A DNA stretch of 10,516 nt from CAYLWW01 sp964387585 (lineage in GTDB: Bacteria; Pseudomonadota; Alphaproteobacteria; Rickettsiales; Midichloriaceae), in contig CAYLWW010000054.1 of the NCBI GenBank assembly GCA_964387585.1, positions 1 to 10,516 of the forward strand. The letters run 5' to 3'. The notes under the pieces are model-generated. The model was not told the DNA's origin and did not search any database. It was given only the letters and a program-made list of their open reading frames with translations. A program made the position numbers and the translations under genes. This document shows positions 1 through 6,194 of this stretch, piece by piece. Positions within the stretch are counted from its first letter, which is position 1; every line of letters starts with the position of its first letter.

Positions 1-32
1 ATATTATAGGCTATCTTAACATATAACGTGAC

Positions 33-49
33 TCTTTTATACTGTTTTA
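33..49 (-). promoter_or_regulatory. Promoter-like motif at left edge, shared with the dnaX promoter
   Basis: Read on the minus strand, this stretch contains TAAAACAGTATAAAAGA. It matches 16 of 17 bases with positions 5939-5955, where the same motif carries the likely -10 box of dnaX. The -10 candidate here is TATAAA (36-41). No good -35 box is seen 16-18 bases upstream. It lies just past the stop of the DUF2125-like gene, pointing left out of the window, so it may drive a gene beyond the edge. AT-rich DNA gives chance matches easily. Confidence 0.25.
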
Positions 50-69
50 GCTATATAAAAGACGGTCAT

Positions 70-1221
70 TTATGATTTAGGGTGTTTATTTTCTTTATTC
101 AATGTTTGCTTTATTTTTTCAGATATTTCTTCTAGGGTAAAACCAGATACTGTAATGGGATCTTTCTCTTCTTTTCTTATTATATCAATATCTATATTAT
201 CATTCATAGGTTTAAATAGATCTTTTATAAAAGATTTAATTGAGTCTTCTTGTGTTTTTGTTAAAACATAATCTAATCTACCTAAATTTTTTATAATGTT
301 ATTTATTAAATCTATATAAAAAACTATTAAGTTATTGTAATTTCGTATATTAACAGCTAAATCAGCTTGATGTATAGAATTATTAGTAGACGAATATGAG
401 CCTTGAATATTAACTGTAAAAAAACCTGCATCTACTTTCATCTGCTTAATAAGATAATTAAATAAATCATTTTTATCTTTGGTATTGTTTAATTTATCTT
501 TTTCCTCTGGCTTGTTATTAGATTGTTTCTTATCCATTAATTCTGATGATATTTTAGCAATAATGCTACATTCATTAGCTTGATCTATATACTGAGTATA
601 TTCTCTAAATATATTGTAATCCCTGTTTACCTTAGCTTTATTTAAGGTGAAAGTTAAATCAGTTTTTTTGAGATTAGGATATTGTATTAATAAGTTAATT
701 GAATCAATTTGAATTAATGATGTATTACCTTCTCTTATTATAAGCTCTTTAGCATAATATTTTACCTCTTCTATTTGATAGAAATTATTTTTATTAAATA
801 AATTTATTTTAATTTTGCTACTTAATACGCTAGGATCTACAAAATTAAAGTATACATTATATTCTTTATTCTGTGTTTTTAAGTTTGAATCAATCTGACT
901 GGGTACATATATATTAAAGTTACCCTTTAATATATTACTAGCAATATATAGGTTATCTATTTTTGCTAGATACTTGATTTTAGGGTTTATAATATATAAT
1001 TCTACCTCAGAAATATCTGCTTTTAAATCCCAAGCAGCTAATCCAGAAAAGTTAACCTTTTTATACGAAGTAGTAATTCCATTATTTGCTAATGCATTTT
1101 GGTGATTATCTATTAAATTATTTATTGCTCTTTTATGAAAAAATAAAGCTATAAAATTGGTAGTAATAGCTAATATTACTATTGCTATAGTGTAAATTGA
1201 TACTTTAGTATAAAAGCGCAT
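70..1221 (-). CDS. Membrane-anchored DUF2125-like protein, function unknown
   Basis: A 383-residue protein with one N-terminal hydrophobic segment (about residues 8-28) after a short basic start, and a long polar remainder. This fits a protein anchored in the inner membrane with its bulk in the periplasm, or an uncleaved signal anchor. The layout recalls the alphaproteobacterial DUF2125 family: the anchor, then a beta-rich repetitive stretch with F-S-G near residues 58-60 where that family has a G-F/Y-P-type motif. The match is weak and is not claimed from a search. A charged low-complexity linker rich in K, N, D and E lies near residues 233-255. No enzyme motif is visible. It is the last gene of the minus-strand cluster, 46 bp after fabG and probably co-transcribed with it. 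The ATG start is placed just before the hydrophobic segment; no Shine-Dalgarno sequence precedes it. Confidence 0.7.
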   Translation of the reverse strand: MRFYTKVSIYTIAIVILAITTNFIALFFHKRAINNLIDNHQNALANNGITTSYKKVNFSGLAAWDLKADISEVELYIINPKIKYLAKIDNLYIASNILKGNFNIYVPSQIDSNLKTQNKEYNVYFNFVDPSVLSSKIKINLFNKNNFYQIEEVKYYAKELIIREGNTSLIQIDSINLLIQYPNLKKTDLTFTLNKAKVNRDYNIFREYTQYIDQANECSIIAKISSELMDKKQSNNKPEEKDKLNNTKDKNDLFNYLIKQMKVDAGFFTVNIQGSYSSTNNSIHQADLAVNIRNYNNLIVFYIDLINNIIKNLGRLDYVLTKTQEDSIKSFIKDLFKPMNDNIDIDIIRKEEKDPITVSGFTLEEISEKIKQTLNKENKHPKS

Positions 1222-1267
1222 AATAATTTCTAGAGGGGTTATCTAAGTATAAGTAATATAACGATTA

Positions 1268-2008
1268 TTACATGTACATCCCGCCATTTACATGAATGGT
1301 AGTACCAGTAATATAAGCACTTTCTTTTGCTGCTAAAAATAAAACTGAATGAGCAACTTCCATAGGTGTTCCTATCCTACCCATTGGGATATGTTTTATT
1401 AAATTTTCTTTAATTTCTGTTTTTAATACTGCAGTCATTGGAGTATCAATAAATCCTGGGGCTATACAGTTAACTGTGATGTTACGGGAAGCAACTTCTA
1501 AAGCTAGGGATTTGGACATACCTATCATACCTGCTTTCGCTGCGGCATAATTAGCTTGCCCTATATTTCCGGTAAAAGCTATTATCGATGATATGTTAAT
1601 TATTCTGCCATATTTTTTTCTCATCATTCTTTTAATAGCTAATTGATTTAACTTAAATGTTGTAGTTAAATTCAAATCAATAACTTTTTGCCACTCTTCT
1701 TCTTTCATGCGTATCGATAAATTATCATATGTAATTCCTGCATTACATATTAAAATATCAATATGTTCAACCATGGATTCAGCTTTAGTAAAAAGCGATT
1801 CAAGTTCATTACTATCAGATAAATCATGAGTTAAAGTAAGTAATTTATTACTATTTATCTTATTTGCTAAGTTACGCAGTTTTTCTGGATTTGTTCCAGT
1901 TGCTATCACTTTAGCTCCTGATTGGACTAATACTTCAGCTATAGCACTTCCTATTCCACCGCTTGCGCCTGTGATTAATGCAGATTGCCCTTCTAAATTA
2001 AAAAACAT
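1268..2008 (-). CDS. fabG: 3-oxoacyl-[acyl-carrier-protein] reductase FabG
   Basis: Carries out the NADPH-dependent reduction of beta-ketoacyl-ACP to beta-hydroxyacyl-ACP, the first reductive step of type II fatty acid elongation in the cytoplasm. At 246 residues it is the usual length for FabG, a classical short-chain dehydrogenase/reductase. The cofactor motif TGASGGIG is at 13-20 and NAG at 89-91. The catalytic tetrad is complete: N113, S141, Y154 and K158 (Y-A-A-A-K). The P-G-F-I-D-T-P-M loop is at 184-191, and the family's usual C-terminal I-T-G-x-x-x-x-V-N-G-G is present. It lies 28 bp after fabD on the same strand, so the two are likely one transcript. acpP, the common partner after fabG, does not follow. 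No Shine-Dalgarno sequence is visible before the ATG. Other short-chain reductases look alike, but the fabD neighbour makes FabG the best call. Confidence 0.95.
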   Translation of the reverse strand: MFFNLEGQSALITGASGGIGSAIAEVLVQSGAKVIATGTNPEKLRNLANKINSNKLLTLTHDLSDSNELESLFTKAESMVEHIDILICNAGITYDNLSIRMKEEEWQKVIDLNLTTTFKLNQLAIKRMMRKKYGRIINISSIIAFTGNIGQANYAAAKAGMIGMSKSLALEVASRNITVNCIAPGFIDTPMTAVLKTEIKENLIKHIPMGRIGTPMEVAHSVLFLAAKESAYITGTTIHVNGGMYM

Positions 2009-2017
2009 AATAACTAT

Positions 2018-2043
2018 TTTTTATTAAATATTTTTATTAAATA
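2018..2043. repeat. Perfect tandem duplication of a 13-mer at the fabD stop
   Basis: TTTTTATTAAATA occurs twice head to tail (2018-2030 and 2031-2043). The second copy contains the fabD stop codon (complement of 2037-2039). The duplication forms most of the spacer between fabD and fabG. It is probably a replication-slippage product; no function is claimed. Confidence 0.75.
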
Positions 2044-3038
2044 GATTGATTTACATCTAATATTTTGAAAAATTCCTCTATCTCTGTAGGAGTATGAACA
2101 TTTATAGCTTTAATATGTTCAAAATTTTTCATTCTTTTAACAAGTGTTGTTAATACTTTACCAGGACCTATTTCTACTAACGTATCAATTTCTTTATTAT
2201 TTAATAGTTCAATAGACTCTCGCCAACGCACCATACCACATATTTGATTTACCAGTAAATCACCTACTTTAGATCTATCTTGATTCGCTAATGCATCATA
2301 ATTTGCTATTATGGGTATTATAGGCGTTTGAATATCAACTAGAGCTAGATTACTCTCCATTTCTTCAGCAGCAGGTTTCATCAAATTGCAATGGAATGGA
2401 GCGCTAACAGAGAGTTTTATTGCACGTTTAACTCCATACTCATTAGCTATTTCATTGGCTTTATTAATAGCATTGCTGCTTCCACTTAAAACTACTTGTT
2501 CAGCACCATTATCATTAGCAACAGAGCACACTTCTTCAGTAGTGCTATTTTCATCTTGATTTGCTAGCAATTGTGCTGATTCAGCTAATCTTTTTGCATC
2601 GTGAATGTTGGTACCTAATAAAGCTAGCATCCCCCCCTTACCTTGAGGTACAGCTTTTTGCATTGCATTACCTCTAATACGCAAAAGCTTTGCTGTATCT
2701 GTTATAGAGAAAGATTTAGCAGCACATAAGGCACTATATTCTCCTAACGAATGTCCTGCAGCAATACTGCATATTTTAGCAATATTGCTAAAATTTCCTT
2801 GCTTAAGTAATACTGATATAACAGCCAATGATACTGCCATAATAGCTGGCTGAGTATTAGAAGTTAAAGTTAACTCTTCGCTTTCTCCTTCAAATATTAA
2901 CTTACTAAGATTCTGATCTAAAGCATCATCTACTTGTTGAAAAACTTCTCGCGCTTCACTAAAGCTATCGAATAACTCTTTCCCCATACCTATGAATTGA
3001 GAACCTTGGCCAGGAAAAATAAAAGCAATTTTTTTCAT
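2037..3038 (-). CDS. fabD: Malonyl-CoA:ACP transacylase FabD
   Basis: Transfers malonyl groups from CoA to acyl carrier protein, supplying the extender unit for fatty acid synthesis. An in-frame ATG exists at 3050, but I choose the ATG at 3038. It gives the typical start M-K-K-I-A-F-I-F-P-G-Q-G-S-Q with the oxyanion-hole glutamine at residue 11, as in the E. coli enzyme. A GGA also sits 7 bases upstream of it, while the upstream ATG has no ribosome-binding sequence. The product is 333 residues, near the family norm of about 310. Numbered from the chosen start, the nucleophile is S97 in G-H-S-L-G-E-Y, the malonyl-binding arginine is R122 in R-I-R-G, and the catalytic histidine is H216 in S-A-P-F-H. 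A run of seven G inside the gene is in frame. fabG follows after 28 bp; the acyltransferase-like gene precedes it. Confidence 0.95.
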   Translation of the reverse strand: MKKIAFIFPGQGSQFIGMGKELFDSFSEAREVFQQVDDALDQNLSKLIFEGESEELTLTSNTQPAIMAVSLAVISVLLKQGNFSNIAKICSIAAGHSLGEYSALCAAKSFSITDTAKLLRIRGNAMQKAVPQGKGGMLALLGTNIHDAKRLAESAQLLANQDENSTTEEVCSVANDNGAEQVVLSGSSNAINKANEIANEYGVKRAIKLSVSAPFHCNLMKPAAEEMESNLALVDIQTPIIPIIANYDALANQDRSKVGDLLVNQICGMVRWRESIELLNNKEIDTLVEIGPGKVLTTLVKRMKNFEHIKAINVHTPTEIEEFFKILDVNQSI

Positions 3039-3129
3039 TAATATATCCATAGTTTAAAACAAATTATTTTTCACATTCAATAAAAGCTTAAGTTTAATTA
3101 CTATGAACAAAAATAAATATCAAGCTTAT

Positions 3130-3143
3130 TGATTAGCTAATCA
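3130..3143. repeat. Perfect 14-bp palindrome after the acyltransferase-like gene
   Basis: TGATTAGCTAATCA reads the same on both strands and begins four bases past the stop codon of the gene at 3148-3822. It lies in the 109-bp gap before fabD. As RNA it could form only a short, AT-rich hairpin, with no clear T-run after it in the direction of transcription. It is therefore a poor intrinsic terminator, and could be a protein site or chance. The rest of the gap has no gene and no convincing fabD promoter. Confidence 0.4.
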
Positions 3144-3147
3144 TTTC

Positions 3148-3822
3148 TTAATTTATATTCAACCTTACTTCTTCATCAACGCTATTCGTTTGTTCTTGCA
3201 TAAAGTTAGTTAAAGCATTAGTAGCTGATTTAATATCCAAGCCCAAATCTTCTACCATCATAGGGGAACTAATTTTTATTGTTAATCTACCAAAAGGTAA
3301 TGGCAATAAAAATCGATCCCAAGTTCGAAATACTTTAGCTTTAGTTGTAGAATAACTTATGCTTATAATTGGCGTATTAGTCATTTTAGCTATTGATATG
3401 ACATTACCGTTTACCATAAAACGGGGACCAGTTGGTCCATCAGGAGTTATAGCTATAATATTATTCTCATTTAATGCTTTTATTACTTTTTTTATAGCAA
3501 TCAACCCACCTTTATTAGATGAACCTCTAATAGTCTTATGTTTATATGCTTCTAAAAACTTTTTAACATATTCTCCATCACGATGCGTTGATACTACTGC
3601 TATACCATAACGTTTGTAAAAATAACAAATTATATGAGGAACAAGTAGCATACGCCCATGCCAAAAAACCAATACTAATGCTTTATTAGAAGCAATAAGA
3701 TTTTTTGTAATTGTTGGAACTTCTATTTTTAGCTTGCTACTACAAAATATTAATTTTACGTATATTTTTAAAAAAAATGCTAATACAGCAAGTGTAATAA
3801 AATAAAAAATTTTCTTAAGCAT
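3148..3822 (-). CDS. DUF374 lysophospholipid-acyltransferase-like protein
   Basis: A 224-residue protein of the DUF374 group, related to the lysophospholipid/lipid A acyltransferases that transfer acyl chains onto membrane lipids. The exact substrate is unknown. An N-terminal hydrophobic segment (about 4-27) suggests attachment to the inner membrane. Motifs expected for the group appear in order: F-W-H-G-R-M-L (53-59), S-T-H-R-D-G-E (78-84), R-G-S-S-N-K-G-G (99-106), T-P-D-G-P-T-G-P-R (126-134) and W-D-R-F-L-L-P-L-P-F-G-R (168-179). H80 with D82 is the probable active-site region; the spacing differs from the classical HX4D, as is usual for DUF374. It lies between ybaB (36 bp upstream) and fabD, which fits a role in membrane lipid or lipid A assembly fed by fatty acid synthesis. 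A short GCTA-AA-TAGC inverted repeat (3830-3839) sits in its leader, and no Shine-Dalgarno sequence is seen. Confidence 0.85.
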   Translation of the reverse strand: MLKKIFYFITLAVLAFFLKIYVKLIFCSSKLKIEVPTITKNLIASNKALVLVFWHGRMLLVPHIICYFYKRYGIAVVSTHRDGEYVKKFLEAYKHKTIRGSSNKGGLIAIKKVIKALNENNIIAITPDGPTGPRFMVNGNVISIAKMTNTPIISISYSTTKAKVFRTWDRFLLPLPFGRLTIKISSPMMVEDLGLDIKSATNALTNFMQEQTNSVDEEVRLNIN

Positions 3823-3858
3823 TTTTAAGGCTAAATAGCTTAGTAATTTAAAAAAATA

Positions 3859-4170
3859 TTAAAATACCATTTTCATTAAATCGGGAGAAACACCTAATTT
3901 TTGCATCTCTTCATTAGTTTTTAGTTCTGCATTTTGTTTCGCGTTATTAAAAGCTGCTACTATTAAATCTTCAAGAACTTCGACATCTTCAGGAACTAAT
4001 AAAGACTTATCAATATTAACTTTCTTTACTGTGTATTTAGCATTAATAATAACTTTTACCATTCCACCACCAGCGCTGCCACTTACTTCGAGTTGATCTA
4101 AGCCACTTTGCATATCAGTCATTTTTTTTTGCAGTTCTTTAGCCTGCTTCATCATGTGTTGTAAATTCAT
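3859..4170 (-). CDS. ybaB: YbaB/EbfC family nucleoid-associated protein
   Basis: A 103-residue protein of normal family length. YbaB/EbfC proteins form small dimers that bind DNA and help organise the nucleoid. The N-terminal helix pattern M-x-x-M-M-K-Q-A-K-E-L-Q-K-K-M (residues 1-17) is followed by the glycine-rich S-A-G-G-G-M-V-K-V (about 32-40). After that comes the conserved stretch around D-V-E-V-L-E-D-L-I-V-A-A-F-N-N-A (81-97 region), typical of the family. It sits 72 bp downstream of dnaX, the usual bacterial neighbour. recR, often third in this group, is absent. Codons 13-16 contain a run of nine A on the coding strand (complement of 4122-4130), and the frame is intact across it. Confidence 0.93.
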   Translation of the reverse strand: MNLQHMMKQAKELQKKMTDMQSGLDQLEVSGSAGGGMVKVIINAKYTVKKVNIDKSLLVPEDVEVLEDLIVAAFNNAKQNAELKTNEEMQKLGVSPDLMKMVF

Positions 4171-4230
4171 AAATTGAATAATTTTTAGATGTTATAATTA
4201 GTGATAAAGCTATCAATGTTTATTGGTATT

Positions 4231-4245
4231 TAGCTAAATTAGCTA
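4231..4245. repeat. Inverted repeat overlapping the dnaX stop codon
   Basis: TAGCTAA-A-TTAGCTA, arms of 7 bases around one central base. It overlaps the dnaX stop codon (complement of 4243-4245). Its AGCTA-containing core resembles the palindrome at 3130-3143. It is too AT-rich and lacks a T-run, so a terminator role is doubtful. Confidence 0.35.
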
Positions 4246-5901
4246 TTTGATAACTTCTATTTCTTTTATTTCAATACCAGGAAATGTTGACATTATATCT
4301 TTTACTATATCTGTTTGCAACAATTCTTGTTTTACCTTGTTATCTAAATTTTCTTCTATTTCTGATAAGGTTGGATTGTTGCTCTTTTCATCGCTAAGCA
4401 CTTCTATATTCCACTCTTTATTTGTTATTATCCTTAGCTTATCTTTTAAATTAGAATGCAAATTTTGTTGACTAGGGTTAAGAATTTTGATTTTTAATAA
4501 TCCTTCTTCTAATTTTAATATGGATATATCATGCATTAACCAATGATATAGCATTACTTCTTTTTTTTCTAAAGCTAATTCAGCCAGCTTTTTAGCTTTA
4601 GTGTAAATTTCTTCTAAAGAATGATTATCAATTTCACTAGTATTAATATTAATAGTATTGATAGAATTTTTATTTTCTAATCTAGTGGTTGTACCTTCTT
4701 GTTGTTGTTCTTGAATATATTTTTCGGTATCATTATTACTTATGCAATTAAAAATTTGCTCAGGTGTTTCATAAATATTAACATACGCTAACTTTATTAA
4801 GTTCATTTTAACAACAAGCCATTGTTGCGCAGTAATTTTTGTTTCTTCTATAGCTTTGATTATTATCTGCCATGACCTTATGAGAAAAGGGGTAGGTAAT
4901 TTGCTTGCCCAGAATTTTATTTCTTTGCGTTGTTCTCCAGTAAGTAGATTACTATAAACAAGATTTTTTACTCCTTCTTTTATTTCATCTTGTTCCAGTA
5001 GTTGAAAATTTGAAATGTCATGTACTAACTGCAGAAGATCCTGTAATAGTAATACAGAGTCACCACCATCGTTATATATTTGCTCTATTATTTTTATAGC
5101 ATTATTTATATTACCCCCAATTACTTCTCTAAATAAGCTATATACACTAGATTTATTATTCATTCCAAGCATACTTACTACGATGTTTGTACTAATATGT
5201 TTATTAACACTTAGTGATAATGCTTGATCTAGAATAGATAACCCATCTCTTACCGAACCATCAGAAGCCTCTGCAATAATATGCAATGCTAGATCATCAG
5301 CAGCATAACCTTCTTTTTCTAATATATGAGAATAATGCTCTATTAAATTCTCTATACCTAATCTCTTAAGGTTAAAGCGTTGACAGCGAGATATTATGGT
5401 TAACGGTATTTTACGAACTTCTGTTGTAGCGAAGATAAATTTCACATGAGCAGGGGGTTCCTCTAAGGTTTTGAGTAACGCATTGAAAGCGTTATTTGAG
5501 AGCATATGTATTTCGTCTATGATATAAACTTTATAACGAGCGAATGCAGGTTTATATTTGCAGTTATCAATAATTTCTCTGATATCATTTACTCCAGTAT
5601 GGCTTGCGGCGTCCATCTCAAGAACATCTTGATTTCTTGAAGCAGTAGTGGATTTACACTGCTCACAAACATTGCATGGATTAGAGGTAGGATTAGCATT
5701 TGAGATACAATTCAATGATTTAGCTATTAACCTTGCTATTGTAGTTTTACCTATTCCTCTAATTCCTGTTAATAAGATCGCTTGAGGAATGCGATTATTT
5801 GTTATCGCATTGTTTATACTCTCTACTAGAATTGGTTGCCCAATTACTTCATTAAATGATTGAGGTCTGTATTTACGTGAAAGTATTGTTTGATTTAACA
5901 C
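4243..5901 (-). CDS. dnaX: DNA polymerase III subunit gamma/tau
   Basis: The motor subunit of the clamp loader: it uses ATP to load the sliding clamp and, as tau, ties the loader to the polymerase and helicase. It has 552 residues. The start Y/L-x-R-K-Y-R-P-Q (8-13) is typical. Walker A is G-I-R-G-I-G-K-T-T (46-54). The zinc module has C65, C76, C79 and C82. Walker B is I-I-D-E-I-H (127-132), with S-R-C (171-173) and sensor 2 G-S-V-R-D-G (215-220). The C-terminal part (from about 428) follows the alphaproteobacterial tau pattern, including a P-T-L-S-E-I-E-E segment. The start codon is GTG at 5901; an ATG overlapping it is out of frame and stops at once. A run of eight A at codons 445-447 could allow slippage to a short form. 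It leads the minus-strand cluster, with ybaB 72 bp downstream and its own promoter candidate. Confidence 0.96.
   Translation of the reverse strand: MLNQTILSRKYRPQSFNEVIGQPILVESINNAITNNRIPQAILLTGIRGIGKTTIARLIAKSLNCISNANPTSNPCNVCEQCKSTTASRNQDVLEMDAASHTGVNDIREIIDNCKYKPAFARYKVYIIDEIHMLSNNAFNALLKTLEEPPAHVKFIFATTEVRKIPLTIISRCQRFNLKRLGIENLIEHYSHILEKEGYAADDLALHIIAEASDGSVRDGLSILDQALSLSVNKHISTNIVVSMLGMNNKSSVYSLFREVIGGNINNAIKIIEQIYNDGGDSVLLLQDLLQLVHDISNFQLLEQDEIKEGVKNLVYSNLLTGEQRKEIKFWASKLPTPFLIRSWQIIIKAIEETKITAQQWLVVKMNLIKLAYVNIYETPEQIFNCISNNDTEKYIQEQQQEGTTTRLENKNSINTININTSEIDNHSLEEIYTKAKKLAELALEKKEVMLYHWLMHDISILKLEEGLLKIKILNPSQQNLHSNLKDKLRIITNKEWNIEVLSDEKSNNPTLSEIEENLDNKVKQELLQTDIVKDIMSTFPGIEIKEIEVIK
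4561..4568 (-). other. A8 run in dnaX, candidate slippage site
   Basis: On the coding strand, codons E445-K446-K447 read G-A8-G. Loss of one A gives a stop after 448 residues; gain of one A gives a stop after 457. Either product would keep the ATPase and oligomerisation domains and lose the tau-specific end, much like the E. coli gamma form of 431 residues. Thermus makes its short form by transcriptional slippage on an A9 run in dnaX. Whether slippage happens here is inference. Confidence 0.3.
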
Positions 5902-5941
5902 ATTAATTACTTGGTATCTTAATTTGTATGTATAATAATCT

Positions 5942-5970
5942 CTTATACTGTTTTAATTTTTTATTGGCCA
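5942..5970 (-). promoter_or_regulatory. Sigma-70-type promoter candidate for dnaX
   Basis: On the minus strand the -35 box is TGGCCA (5965-5970; 4 of 6 match TTGACA) and the -10 box is TATAAG (5942-5947; 5 of 6 match TATAAT), with a 17-base spacer. The expected start of transcription is near 5935, about 34 bases before the GTG start. The GC-containing box stands out in an AT-rich spacer. Confidence 0.5.
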
Positions 5971-6038
5971 GGGCTTTATATATTCAACTTACTTATCTTA
6001 AAAAATTTACTATTAAAAGTTAAATAAAAGCCATTTTA

Positions 6039-6068
6039 TAATTCATTAATACTTATTTAAATGAATTA
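6039..6068. repeat. AT-rich inverted repeat in the divergent intergenic region
   Basis: TAATTCATT and AATGAATTA form 9-base arms around a 12-base loop, midway between the dnaX promoter and the Fic gene. It could be a protein site or a chance match in AT-rich DNA. The rest of the 5902-6194 region shows only the two promoter candidates and no gene. Confidence 0.25.
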
Positions 6069-6124
6069 AATGGATTGAGCTTAACCGTAATTTATGTTTT
6101 CCGATTAAAAGTAAAATTAATAAT

Positions 6125-6152
6125 TTGATTATCAATAAATAAGATATATAGT
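6125..6152 (+). promoter_or_regulatory. Promoter candidate for the Fic-family gene
   Basis: TTGATT (6125-6130; 4 of 6 match TTGACA) and TATAGT (6147-6152; 5 of 6 match TATAAT), spaced 16 bases. The expected start is near 6159, giving a leader of about 36 bases before the ATG at 6195. A weak TAGAG sits 4 bases before the ATG. It is divergent from the dnaX promoter. Confidence 0.4.
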
Positions 6153-6194
6153 GTTGTTGATATTTAATAAAAATTATTGAGTTATTAGAGATAT

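Noticed and set aside
3039..3050. Upstream ATG of fabD (four extra codons)
   Set aside because: No ribosome-binding sequence precedes it, and the ATG at 3038 places the conserved motif at the usual distance from the start.
3359..3610. 83-codon plus-strand frame
   Set aside because: Antisense shadow of the DUF374-type acyltransferase gene, whose motifs are clear on the other strand.
4247..5227. Short plus-strand frames at 4247-4471 and 5015-5227
   Set aside because: Both are antisense to dnaX and have no recognisable features.
5902..6194. Possible small RNA or tRNA in the divergent intergenic region
   Set aside because: No cloverleaf, no GC-rich stem and no conserved tRNA loop sequence can be found.
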